Positions 37,628 to 49,637 of a stretch of 64,000 nucleotides of DNA are shown here, in pieces; position 1 is the stretch's first letter, and every line of letters begins with the position of its first letter. Source of the stretch: Paulownia fortunei (Eukaryota > Streptophyta > Magnoliopsida > Lamiales > Paulowniaceae). The notes beneath the pieces were generated by a model. That model saw nothing but the letters and a program-made list of their open reading frames with translations. It was not told the origin of the DNA and searched no databases. The stretch covers positions 2,984,001 through 3,048,000 of the forward strand of contig CM033108.1 in NCBI GenBank assembly GCA_019321725.1, in the 5' to 3' direction. The translations under genes and the position numbers were made by a program.

Positions 37628-40579
37628 TTGCTTGATCGGGAATCCTCTGCTGAAGAAGCCACAATTTCTAGTTCATGTGACTCACCTTTCTGGGACAGAG
37701 TATCAACAATGGACACTTACCGTACATGCCACTGATTGAGATTGAATAACTGTCCTGCTCTTGTTTTACTTTTTAGGTTTTTGAACATCTGATAGGTTGT
37801 TAGATATTGGTACAGTTGACTATTACTCACAGATATACTATAATTCTGTGAACGTGCAGATTGCCGGTCTCTAAATTTTCCCATTCGGAACAATGAGTAT
37901 AATATGCCAGAGTGGTGTATTGAGGTTGAAACATCCAGACTCCAGTGGAGCTCATTTCAGCTGCTACGTTATTCTAATCACTTGTGTTCTATAAGTACAC
38001 AATTGACATGATATATTTGGCATGTATTTGTGTAGTGGAATATGAAATTTGAAGTGCTAGCAAAAGACCACCCCTGATAAGAAATATGGGAAGGCCACCC
38101 GTGTTAGAATGAACTTGGGCAGGCATTCTGCTTATATTACGAACTAACGCCTCATCTACATGTATCAATTTTTATTTAGAAAAATCAAACTGCACATAAT
38201 CTGTAGCTCGATATCTTTGTCAGGTAGACAACCATCTTTACACTGACAAATTACCAAAAACTTATGCTTCACTTTCTGGCCTAAAAAGAATTGGATACTG
38301 GGTATTTTTGTATGCTTGAGCTATCATGCATGCAGCCTGAGACTCTGCTTCGAGTTTGTAAGTTTCATCCTGGTGACTCAGTTGCCATAGTCTATATAGT
38401 TTTCATCTGAAATGTATGCTGCAGGTGTTTAGAAGTAGAACTTGTACAATAAAATTTTTAAATGTACTTTCTTCTAAAATTGGAAAGGACTGAAGGAAAA
38501 CAAAACAAAAATGTTAACCCATTATTATTGAGATAAAATCTGTTATAAATAATAACAATATACTTAAACAAATAGACTTTCCAAAAATTTGTTTTAAGTA
38601 GGTTAGTGTTGCGGATGAGTGTGTTTTGACTATTGAATGGGGGACATCTTGTAGGAACCTATCCCAATTTTCTTTTGCTAGGCCCATAACAAAAAATTCA
38701 CTTCCTTACCATTACTAGACTTATTCAAATACGAAATCCAAACTTGGAAATACAACATTCCACTTTTTTTTTTTTTTGAGTTTATAAGAAGTTATTTTAA
38801 ATATTTAATTTTTAAGTATTCAGAGAGAATAAAGTCATGAAACTCATGAATGTTATCAATAATGATTTTGTAATTTGTAAAGCAACTGAAAAAAAAAATT
38901 GTTAATTTTTTTGGAAAAGATACCGTATTCTTATTTTCTTTAAGGAACTTGCAAAATTCTGATATTATATTTTTGGAACTTACAAAACTTATCTCCTTCA
39001 TTTGTCAAAATTTTAAAATATTTTATAAACACTCAAACATCTTATAAATTCAAACAAATATGTGAAGTATGATGGTGATCATTATAGTACAAAATCGGAT
39101 TTAAATAGCATTATTCATTTTTGATGAATTTTCACATAGCATTGTTCAATTTTTTTTTTAAGCTTATCATAGCTACTTGTGCTTTAATTTTCAAGGCTAG
39201 AATTTTTTCCATAATATTGTCATTACTGTCTACAATTTATTTGTTGATTTGTAAAGTTCATAATTTGGGTCAGTCATTATCAAATTCCCCAAATTTCTGG
39301 CCCAATCCAATTCCAACCTACAAACTAGTACTACTTCATATCCTCCAAAACTTCCAAACCCAGAGCGCGAGCGGTCCAATACCCAACAAAACCTCATTCA
39401 CTCAATTTTCAGACACAAAGCAGTGGTGGTTATGGGTCAGCAGAAATGGAACAAGAAGGGCCTTGGCAGCTTTAAGAGGTGTGACGAGTGATAAGCCAAC
39501 ATCGGCCCAAAGATTAGATCTAAGAGGCCCAAGAACGATAATTCAAGTTCATAGGTTCACAAAACCTTAACGTCCATGCAAAATACTCTAAATTCTCATT
39601 CTCTCAAGGTATCTAGCAATCATTCATAACGAGGAAAATCGTAAGAAGACAATTTTCACACAAAATACTCCCACTTCTTGTTCTTTTAAGGTACACCATT
39701 TACGTTGTCACTCATTATTTTTTTTTATTTTTAAGTTTGTTCGAACTTGGCTTTAAACTATTCTATATATGAAAAAATTAAGTTACAAATTAAGCCAAAC
39801 GAGTATTCAATTCTCATTTCAAATTTCTTACATTAAAAAGCAAATCAAATTCATCGGCCAACACAATTTAAAACTCATTAAAAATCACTCAATACAATTT
39901 ACTCAAATAATAAAAAGGAAAAACAATAACTATCCAGCACATAATATCATAAGTACAGTACCTCAGGACATAATCATGCAATGTTTTAACAAGATTGATG
40001 AAAGCCCATTAGTAGTAGTTAGGCAAAAAGGGGTATTTATGATCACCAAAGTGATAAAGATGACTTCTTTTGCCACTAAGAATATAAAGTGGCCTCACAT
40101 AGTGTCCATATATATAGAAGTGGCACTACTATATGCTCTGCAGTCATCACATCATTTTCATCCAAATCATCACTTCAACTCTAATACGGCTCTTAATAGA
40201 TTTTAATTAGGATAACCCCACTCAAATCCCTCTCATATTGCATTATTATTTTATTTTACTTTTAAATATCTTGGATGAAATGAGAATTTTTATACTATCA
40301 CTACTTTCAAAAGATTTCGACTATAAAAAAAATGGATGAGGAGTTAGATTTTTGCGCTTCGATTGTTAACTTCTGCATGTCATGCACATCATAAAATGAA
40401 TTTGACATGGAATGGTTCCAAATTATCAAATATTAATTCTTCGCAAACTATCAATTTTTAGATACACGTCTGACTACGACACATAAGTCGTTAGAGTATC
40501 GCATTATTCAGATAAAAACTTTTAAACATTCAAATTAAAATTAGAACAGAGGTATATAATTAAGATAAAGAACAGAATA

Positions 40580-40830
40580 TTGTAAAATGTCAAATAAGTT
40601 TGTACCTTAAAATAAAGGGATATGGGGTATTTCAAGATTTTGTGGCAAAATTGTAATCCAGAATAGTATGTTGGAGGAACTGTTAAGGCTTCATAAACAC
40701 AATGTTGTAAAATACCAAATAAATTCGCACCATAAAATAAAGGAATATGGGGTATTTTAAGATTTTATAAGAAAATTGTAATCGAGTATAATATGTTCCA
40801 GGAACCATTAGTGATCATAAGCACATAATG
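40580..40830. repeat. tandem duplication, two units of about 125 bp
   Basis: Both units begin TTGTAAAAT and share AAATAA, CCTTAAAATAAAGG or CCATAAAATAAAGG, ATATGGGGTATTT, AAGATTTT and AAAATTGTAATC in the same order. Unit 1 is 40580-40704 and unit 2 is 40705-40830. They differ at scattered bases, so the duplication is not recent. Confidence 0.85.
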
Positions 40831-41045
40831 TAAATTTTGGGAATGCATTTTTAATCTTGTAATGTAACCGAGAAAACACATGATAACATAGGATTAAGTT
40901 TAATTAGCTTGTTATTAAGCGGTCTTCGTTTCGTTCTAACCATTTTATTTTAATGGTACGATCTTTATTTATGACATTATTCAAGTAATTAATGCAATTA
41001 TTAGGACCAAATCATATTCCTTGTTTAGGGTTGTCGGAGGCCGTA

Positions 41046-41081
<36 letters not shown>

Positions 41082-41504
41082 TGAATTAAGACACAAGTGG
41101 ATCTTTGTCCAATTTTTGGTGAGTTGGTAGGTAAGTTTTCATTTCAATCCTCAAATCAGAGATCTGCTGTCTTTAGGTAAGTAACATTTATATTCCAAGT
41201 TTTAAGGTGTGGGATTAGTTCATTGAATTTCATCCTTGTTGCATTAATCATTTGTAATTATAATATATATATATATATTTTCTTTAATAAAGTTAGCTAA
41301 ATTTGAGTATTTCTTGACCATTTTTTTTTTAAGTATCTAAAAACAGTCATGCTCCCTGTTAATGCCATAAATCTGGTCAAAAGTGTTACAGATGAGGTAA
41401 GAAGATCAATTGCTAACATATCATATTTGAGGTTCCAAGTGATGAGACTTGTGATTATGCAAATACTGTGCCCCCTTATATTTCTTATTGCGAAACCCCC
41501 CGTA

Positions 41505-42110
41505 AAACCTTTCTTATTACTAGTGCACTCAACATTACCCTAAAATTATAATTCAAATCCAGTTTTGTCGAACTTGACTTATCACATGGCAGCTGTAAAT
41601 CTACTTATTTTGTGACTAATTTGATTTTATTTGAATCTTGACCAGAATTTTTCAGTTTAGATCCTTTATTTTAATTGATATTTCATTTTTTATTGCAACG
41701 TATATTGATGGTATTGTAATTGAAGATAAAATATTAATTGCAATAGAGAATTCGAAATGAAATTTTTCAGATTGATCTTACATGATACAAAGCTTTCTTA
41801 TTACTAGTGCACTGAACATCAAATTAAAGGATAAAACGTGTACATTGATAATGACCTTGACGTATATTGATAATATTATAATAAAAGGTGAAATAACAAT
41901 TACAATAGATGATATTGGTCTTATATAACCTTTTTTAATAATAATGCATTGAACATCAAGTTGAGTTGAAAAGTAAAACGTGTATATTAATAATACACTT
42001 GATGTGTATTGATAATATTGTAATAAAATATGAATTATCAGTTTTAATAGATGTCAGTAATGTTTAATAATACAAACCTTTCTTATTACTAGCGCAATGA
42101 ACATCAATTT
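41505..42110. repeat. degenerate repeat series
   Basis: The phrase CTTTCTTATTACTAGTGCAC recurs near 41510, 41793, 41931 (diverged) and 42079. The last three intervals carry AACATCAA, GTAAAACGTGTA-like words and TATTGATAATATTGTAATAAAA. Spacing is about 140-150 bp, with one double interval, and the copies are decayed. Confidence 0.7.
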
Positions 42111-43718
42111 GAAAGGTGGAAAAACTAGTTGGTGATTGTCAGAACCAAATAGAAAGAAAACAATGAGTTATGATTGTTGAAATATCATGGTACAACCTTT
42201 GGGTTTTTTTCCCATGAAATGGACACACACACACACACACACACCAAAAAGTGAGCAATTTCCCTGAGCTAGTGCGGCTCAATGAGGGATTGAAAACATA
42301 TGGCAGAACATTAATTCAGGACTATGAGTGCAGAAGAGCACAACATATTTCTGAGGATTTTTTCTCCAATTCAAAGGCCTCAAAAGGATTTTGCTAATGC
42401 CCTTAAGCCATTGTCCTTTTCTTATTTTTTTGACCTTTCTAGTCTTTTTCTCATCATGTTTCAGCATTCACCACAATGGGTTTTCATTGTTGTATTTTGA
42501 AACTTTTTTTTTTGTTTCTACAGAAGATGCCAATTATAGAGCCTAGAATTGGATGGCATGGGCAAAGGAGAATCTTGGGCACAAAATTTTATGTTGTATG
42601 GACAGTAAGAAACTAATGGGCTGCACTATAGTGGGTACTGCAATATTACTAGTGCAAATGCCTTATAGGCATGATATATATATATATATATATATATATA
42701 GCTAGGAGAGTTAAAATAATGTACACATTTGATGTAGATATGTGCTTAATTCATCTTCTTTATCAAGTGTAGGGTTTTTCAAACTATCACAAGTTTTTGT
42801 TGATAATAAGAAAATACCTTAACTAAGTTTTTGGTTTTGGGGCCAATGATGGTTAAACTATGAAGCAAAGTGACCTTCCAAGATGCTTTTATTTTGCCCC
42901 CAACTTAATTAGCACTTTTTCATTTCTTGATTTTTTTCTTCTTTAAAAAGTGATTAGGTAAGTGTTTCAAAGAACCTACTCATTGATTTTAAAAAACCTC
43001 ATATGAGCTCCTCATTGGTTAGGAATTCAAGTTACACATAGAAAATTCAAAGAATCAATTAATATTTTTCTTTAACAAGAAAAAAATAAATTTTTTCATA
43101 ATTTTTAAGATGCTACGTCCGACAATACTTTAAATATTTATATGAAAACAAATACCTCATTTTTTATTAAAAGTGTCACTTATTAATTACTCAAGCAGTC
43201 CATGTACTTGTGAATATTATTACCCTTTGAAATTAGTAAAGTAAGAGAAAAAAGACAAATACTGAAATGATCCTAAGATGCAGTCCAAAGGCCTCATTGG
43301 ATTTAACTAGATAAGCACTAGCTTTACTTAGTAATATCCAAGTGTCAAGTTGTTTGTGGTAAATCCACAGAAATAACTCTGTTGAGTTGTCATTATCTAA
43401 AAATGAGTGGCTATTAGTCAGAAACCATCAGTAAAATTAAAACCTGATTAGTTCTTGATTACAAAGAGATTAACATTCCATTCCATCAAAGAATAAATCT
43501 CCCAAGAAACAGTCCCTATATTGTCCGTCCTCCTCATCCCCATTAAGATTAAGTGGGCAAAAAACAAACAACTAAAACACCGGTAAATGAAACCAATTAA
43601 GCAATAATTTGGACATCTTAATTAATTATTGTAATAATTGGTTCATGGGCACTCCCATTGGGTGGGCCCTTCAACCTAAGATCCTAGGGCCAAGAAACTA
43701 AACTCATTGCCACGATGC

Positions 43719-43724
43719 CACGTG
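43719..43724. promoter_or_regulatory. G-box (CACGTG) upstream of the NAC gene
   Basis: GCCACGTGG is a perfect G-box/ABRE-type core 660 bp upstream of the NAC start codon. bZIP and bHLH factors bind such sites; use here is inferred only. Confidence 0.35.
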
Positions 43725-43879
43725 GATGGCATGATAGGTTGATGATATAAGCATGAAGTGTGATGAATGATGATGACCCACATTATCAAACAAGCAAAAT
43801 AAATACTCCTCTTTATATACACAAACAAGAAATAACCCTATATATATATATATATCTCCACACATATAGATACATACAA

Positions 43880-44170
43880 CCACCACCACCACCACCACCA
43901 CCCCCCTCCACCCCCAACCCACCACCCAGACTGCCTCCTCAAACAAAGTTCCCTCCAATGCCAACAGATCCCGTTACTTGAAAAGCATCCAACGTTCTGT
44001 CACCCGCCGCCTTGGAGTGGGGAGGGCAGCACACCACCCTCCAATACTTTGTTAAATACTACTATATCAGAGAAAACCCTTCAAAAAAGAAAACCAAAAA
44101 ACAATGCCGTCCTTGAATCTTTGATAATGGTGGTGGTGGTGGTGATCAAGACACACACACACACACACAC
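43880..44170. repeat. inverted (CCA)n and (TGG)n tracts plus (AC)n in the NAC promoter
   Basis: A run of about seven CCA units (43880-43901) and a run of about five TGG units (44128-44142) face each other about 230 bp apart, and an (AC)n tract follows at 44150-44170. The first two could pair as a hairpin stem. Confidence 0.75.
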
Positions 44171-44219
44171 CTTCCATTTCACGTCAATCCCTTTCTCTCT
44201 CCTTCCCCCTCTCTCTCTC

Positions 44220-44227
44220 TATAAATA
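44220..44227 (+). promoter_or_regulatory. candidate TATA box of the NAC gene
   Basis: TATAAATA follows a CT-rich tract and lies 160 bp upstream of the ATG. Transcription would start near 44250. Confidence 0.6.
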
Positions 44228-44379
44228 TCACAATCTCACCCTTTATCAACACCACCATTAAATTCTCTAGCCATATCATCTGCAACATAATCTTCATAAA
44301 CCTATCTACATATAAACTTGTATTCTTCTGATCAAGAATCTTCAATCTTCTTGGTATTTATTTGCTCTTGTGGGCTCTC

Positions 44380-45239
44380 ATGGGCGACAACACTTTCAAC
44401 TTGCCACCCGGTTTTCGGTTTTACCCCACTGATGAAGAGCTTGTAGTCCATTTCCTTCACCGTAAGGCTTCGCTTTTACCTTGCCATCCAGATGTCATCC
44501 CAGATCTTGATCTTTATCCTTATGATCCTTGGGACTTAGATGGTAAACATCAATTATTTCAAACTTCAATAAATTTATCGTATTTTCGCAAAAAGTATAT
44601 ACATACATAGGTATATATGTATTTTTAGTCATACGAGTCAAGGATTGGAGTCCTGAGGAATCGACCAATATCTTCCTTAAAAAAGATACGTATTCGTAAT
44701 CAGGATTTTTTTATGATTGGATTGGATGGTGCATGCAGGTAAAGCAATGGCTGAAGGAAGAAAGTGGTACTTTTATAGTAGGAGGACAAAAACCAGGATT
44801 ACTGGGAGTGGATATTGGCAGTCTATAGGGGTTGAGGAGCCAATCCATTCAAGTGGTGGCCAAGAAGTTGGCATGAAGAAATATTGGGGTTTTTACATTG
44901 GTGAACCTTCCGAAGGTGTCAAGACCAATTGGATAATGCAGGAATACAGGGTCTCGAGTTCAAGTTTCACCAGTAGATCTTCCTCGAGAAGAAGGAATTC
45001 CAACATTGTAAGTTAACAAAATTTAAAATGTTTGTCATCATAATGTAGCTAACTTGTTATATAAAATTTAATTGTTCATTTTTATTTTCTTTTAGGATTA
45101 TAGTAAATGGGTTGTTTGTCGAGTGTACGAGCGCGATGACAATGACGATGACGATGATGATGATGGGATAGAGCTTTCATGCTTGGATGAAGTTTTCCTA
45201 TCATTGGACGATCTTGATGAAATTAGCTTGCCAAATTAA
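44380..45239 (+). CDS. NAC104: NAC domain transcription factor, XND1/NAC104-like
   Basis: Three exons, 44380-44542, 44739-45007 and 45096-45239, give 576 bp and 191 aa, close to the known XND1 length. The NAC domain starts at LPPGFRFYPTDEELV and continues with HRKASLLPCHPDVIPDLDLY, GRKWYFYSRR, GYWQSIG, TNWIMQEY and DYSKWVVCRVYE. The C-terminus has a poly-Asp run and ELSCLDEVFLSLDDLDE, the conserved XND1 tail that includes an LxCx(D/E)-like motif linked in Arabidopsis to retinoblastoma-related protein binding. XND1 is known as a negative regulator of tracheary element differentiation, wall thickening and cell death in xylem. Start choice: the ATG opens MGDNTFNLPPGF, and upstream sequence carries TATA and leader features. 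The unusually early VHFLHRKA wording separates this clade from other NACs. Confidence 0.95.
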
Positions 45240-48200
45240 TTAATTAGGTCCCAAAAAAGAAGAAAAAAAGAAAAGAAATAGCTAGGATTTATGTATGTTG
45301 GCCTAGCTAGCTTATTTGTATAATTTCCAAAACACTGTGCTTGGGAATGTGTTACACTTTTATTTCTCAGTTTAATGCCACTTTGATTAATGGAAAATGG
45401 GAATTTATTCATGAGACTTATAAATATCTATGTATATGTATTTGTTCCAATATCCACTCTTAAAATTTCATTTTTTATAAAATAAAACACGATAAAATCA
45501 TTATACATTCAGTGTACCGTGTACGTAAATATAGAATGGTACGGTATGAGCATAAAATGCTAGAGGTGACTTGGAATGTCTATATAGCAATTTCGAAATA
45601 ATGACACGTGGAATTAGGACTTTGAAATCCATGCAACGGCAGCCACAAGCATTGCATACAATGATACGAAGATAAGATGAATCATAAATGGAGAAAAGTG
45701 ATGGCCCTGTGGCCCACTGTTTGCTTCAAACTTCTGTACACTTGATGGATCATTTTGGTGGGGTTATGATGTATTCATACTTTTAAAAATTGTTTTTATA
45801 CAGTATTCGATACTCTACAAAAATAAATACGGTTCTCGAATACAAGTAAAATACGTAAAATAGGTATCGAATGCAGTCATGGAATATAAAAAATTTGAAA
45901 AAATTAGATGTAGTATTGAATACAGCTAGAGGAATATCGGATAAGGTGAGGTGTTTTGTGATATTTTATAAACATTTGGGGTTAAATTTAAATATGTAAT
46001 TTAATTTGAATCTTTTTTGAATAATTTCTTTTAATTCTCATCTTCCACAACATTTTTATTATTTCATTTTTAATATGACCAAATCCGGATCCATAAAAAA
46101 ATGAAATGATATTAAGAGGTTAAATTCCTACTATTTACATTCTAATTTTTTGAAATTTTGTTATATACACATATAATATCATTAGTGTTTAATAATGTCA
46201 ATTCATATAATTTTATTATACTTTAAAAATATGATTTTATTAAATGAACAAAAAGGTAGATAGAGCAAGTTAAAGTATGAATAATCAAGTAATTCCACTT
46301 CTAGACATGAATGATTATTGTTTATTATTATTTGAATGACAATTTATCATTGTTTATATGCATTATCAATTATGTTATTCAATGCATTTATTTATTTTTT
46401 TCTTATACTTCAAAAAATGAGTTTTCAGTGAATAAATTAAAAAAAAAAGACAAATCTAGTCAAAATATGAACGATTTAAAAGGTCTAATTCTAAATGTCA
46501 ATGATTGTTTATTATTTGAATATGTATGCATTCCGACCGTATCGTATTCTAAATTTTTGAAAATTACTATATTTTGTATTTATTTCATATCATATTTATA
46601 TTGCCGTATTCATATTCATGTATCATAAATGGGAAATCTCACGTGCAGGGATTACTTGGGGGGGGGAGGGGGGGGGGGCTAGTAGGGCCCAATGGACAAT
46701 GCGGGCTTTTTGTTGGGTTGGGGGGGCATTTTTTTATTTTTTATTTTTAAGCTTACTTTGGTTGGTTTGTTTGTTCATCTTCCTCTTGGCTGATTAGCCT
46801 TTTTTTTAGCCTTTTTCTGCTATGATTGGTATTTGGTATTTGGTATTTGTCTTTTATACATTTTCTTTTATTGGTGGCTGCTGAGGGAAGCATTCAGTCA
46901 TTTGTGATGCAACCACACTCAACCTTCAAATATTTATCTAAATACAAAAAAACAAAAAAATCATAAATTTAGTGTTTTTTTTTTTTTCCATTGGAAGAAG
47001 TGGAAATATATTTTCACAAATAAAATAAAGAATTTTTTTATTATTATTGGCTTTGAAATGCTTCAGTCTGTTTGAAATCAAAAATTGGGAAGAAAAATGT
47101 TTTGAAAGAGGAATACATTCAATCCTTAAAACTAGAATAGATTTTCCACCAATTTTAATTCTAAAACCTCAATTCTAAGAATCAAAATGCACAATAATAA
47201 TAAGGGAATTTGGAGAGATGATTAACAGGCCAGATTGAGTGAACAATGAAACAGTAGTTGAAGCAAAATCATCTGGACAAGACAAAATAAGCATAAAATC
47301 ACATGCATTGTTTTATAGGGCCAGACACATTCCATGTTGAACTCAATCCTTAAAAACCACTTTCCAAAATCAAAACATCTTCTAAAACAAGTTGCTGATA
47401 AATTACTGCATTTGAGTTGGGACATATCTTTCAGCAAACACTTTTAATCTTCCTTAATTCTTGTCTTTATTCCAGTTAATCAAGAATGAAAAAGATTAGT
47501 CAAAAGTAGGAACCGTCCCACGTGAATTGTGGGAGAAAATTCAAACTTATTTTTATAACAATTTGAGTTAATTATTTTCGTAAAATAAAACTATATCAAA
47601 ACTTGTAGTCTCATATATACAGAACCTATTATATTGGCGTCCATACGCACGACAATTTTGTATTTTTCACTTTCCCTAAATCTTCAACCCACTCTAGAAT
47701 TGCAGAAACTATACCTACTTGACATAACTTTCTGGCCAAGTATACATGTTGATATTTTGTCCAGATTTCATATTAACTATATGGGGATGACAGATGTGCT
47801 TTATGAAGTTCCTAGGTTTAAATTGTTCACACTCCCATCTTTTTTTAATTGGCTGCACTATATTCCAGATCTTATGCCTATTAAAATATATAAATAATAT
47901 CAGCAGCACAGAAGATCAACAAAAATATCTGTACCACTTTGCTTCTTGTCTTGTTATATAAAGAAGCAAATCTTGATAAAAGAAGTAATACATATTCAAG
48001 CTCATAAAGATTTCAGTTAAATATAAAACTTGCCCTATGGTGAAGGAATTACAGAAACTGATTAAATTACTTGAATTAGGTCAAAAAAAAATAAAAAAGT
48101 TTATCGTTCCGATTTGAATTATAAATCAACCAAAAGCTTCAGGAATTCTTGAAGGTCCATTTATGATACAAGAACTAAAGCCTATGGCTAAAGTAGAGCT

Positions 48201-49400
48201 TTAATTGAAAGCATAATCCTGCGAAGAATCAAATGTCATGCTTACCCATTCAACTTAGATAGAAGAAAAAAATTGTAAAAAGGAATACATGAGACATGTC
48301 CATGTATAATAAAACTATTTCATTGCTTCATTAGCTAGTAAGCACTAGCATGGTAATCATCTCACCCATACATACAGATTTCATTTAGTACAAACAAGGC
48401 ACATGCAAGAGAGAGGGAGAGGGAGAGAGAATGTGCAAGTGCAATTAATTGCGAGCAAAGGCAAGTCCCGTGTATAAGTTTCATGGTTTGTTTTTGCTTT
48501 GAACTTTGCTTGGAAAAGACCAAATCAATTTGGAAGTTACTATGATTGCACAAGACATGCCCCAATCTCAACTTGTTCATAAAGTTTTTCAGTTTCATTG
48601 ATAGAGACACCAAAGGGGAAAGAAAGGAAGGTTTTGACATGAACACAAGCCAAACCTTTCTAATTGCTTCTCTAGGCATGATGATTCTTAGTTTAAAAAA
48701 CAAACAAACAAAAGAAGGAATTGAGCACATAAAAATACTACAAACAATATTGAATCATTTTGGGCCAATATATGTGGCTTTTGAGTAGAGCTAATTATCC
48801 TAATCCATGTTCCTCCACATCAAAGGTCAAAATAAAAGCTCAAACTGAGTCAACACCACTTCTTGGATTAAAAGTACAGGACAATAGAGTGTGAAGAGGA
48901 GATGACATTCATGAGACAGAAACTTGTGCCAAGTGGAGATACCACTTGTACCACAAACTGACAAACTCAAGTGAATTATTGGGTCCATTTTTGTAACTTT
49001 GGTATAACTCAAGTTGCTCTAGGCCGCTATATGGCTAAAATTAGAATGAATACATGTCCCACAACCTTTCAAACCTATTATTAATCCAGTAGTTAATTAC
49101 AATACTAATGTCATAGAGTGAGTATACTGATTAATACATATTTCTGCTTCTGATTGTTAGTGATGTTTATGGCTGAAATACCTTTTCTCCTACAAACCTG
49201 TAAACTAGATGGACTTTTTTGGTCAATAACATTTAAGGCTTGAGAGCCAGAAAAGGTGAAGTCAATCTTGAATACAACAGAGTTTCACTAATTACTCAAG
49301 TGACTTTAACCACTATGCATTAGCCCACACAGAGCTCAAAAATCAAATGTTCGGTTTAAACTTGAATGACTCATCTGAGCATATAATGAGATAAAAGCAA
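45240..49400. other. intergenic region after the NAC gene
   Basis: After the NAC 3'UTR (to about 45410) the DNA is AT rich. It contains a diverged direct duplication near 46230-46540, G-run clusters at 46658-46726 and GA-rich tracts at 48409-48430. ORFs such as the one at 48362-48730 (minus) have no gene-like features. Confidence 0.55.
46658..46726 (+). other. cluster of long G runs, possible G-quadruplex
   Basis: Nine G, one A and eleven G in a row (46658-46678) are followed by GGG at 46685, GGG at 46703 and a GGGTTGGGGGGG stretch ending about 46726. Long G homopolymers are rare in this AT-rich sequence and are also prone to miscalls. Confidence 0.65.
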
Positions 49401-49637
49401 TAAAGATAAGATAGATTAAGCAAAAAGGGATATGAACCTGAAATCAGGATTGAAGAGGAAATAAAACTGTGGCTGCCTTGTTATTCCAAAGCATAAGTCT
49501 TGCGTACACGTTACCAAATAATCAAACTTAAGCAAGTCAGGCCGATCAGTAGCTGGTCGCAATAAAAAGTCTTCCCAAGAATTTCTCCACTTGGAGCCAC
49601 AAGGCACCAATCCAAAATCTTGTAAACACAGGAATCT

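Larger units (their letters stand above)
37628..43700. other. 3'UTR, then repeat-rich intergenic region
   Basis: The 3'UTR of the 219-aa gene probably occupies up to about 38460. Beyond it lies AT-rich DNA with a two-copy tandem duplication (40580-40830), a degenerate repeat series (41505-42110), AT microsatellites at 41048-41079 and 42674-42700, and a CA tract at 42224-42243. A GC-richer patch at 39290-39570 has an open frame but no recognisable product. Confidence 0.55.

Noticed and set aside
39769..40206. 145-aa plus-strand ORF
   Set aside because: Lys/Asn/Ile-rich composition typical of AT-rich non-coding DNA and no start context.
48362..48730. 122-aa minus-strand ORF with a hydrophobic Leu/Ser-rich run
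   Set aside because: The LSLSLSL segment comes from a GA/CT microsatellite; there is no signal peptide at a start codon and no family match.
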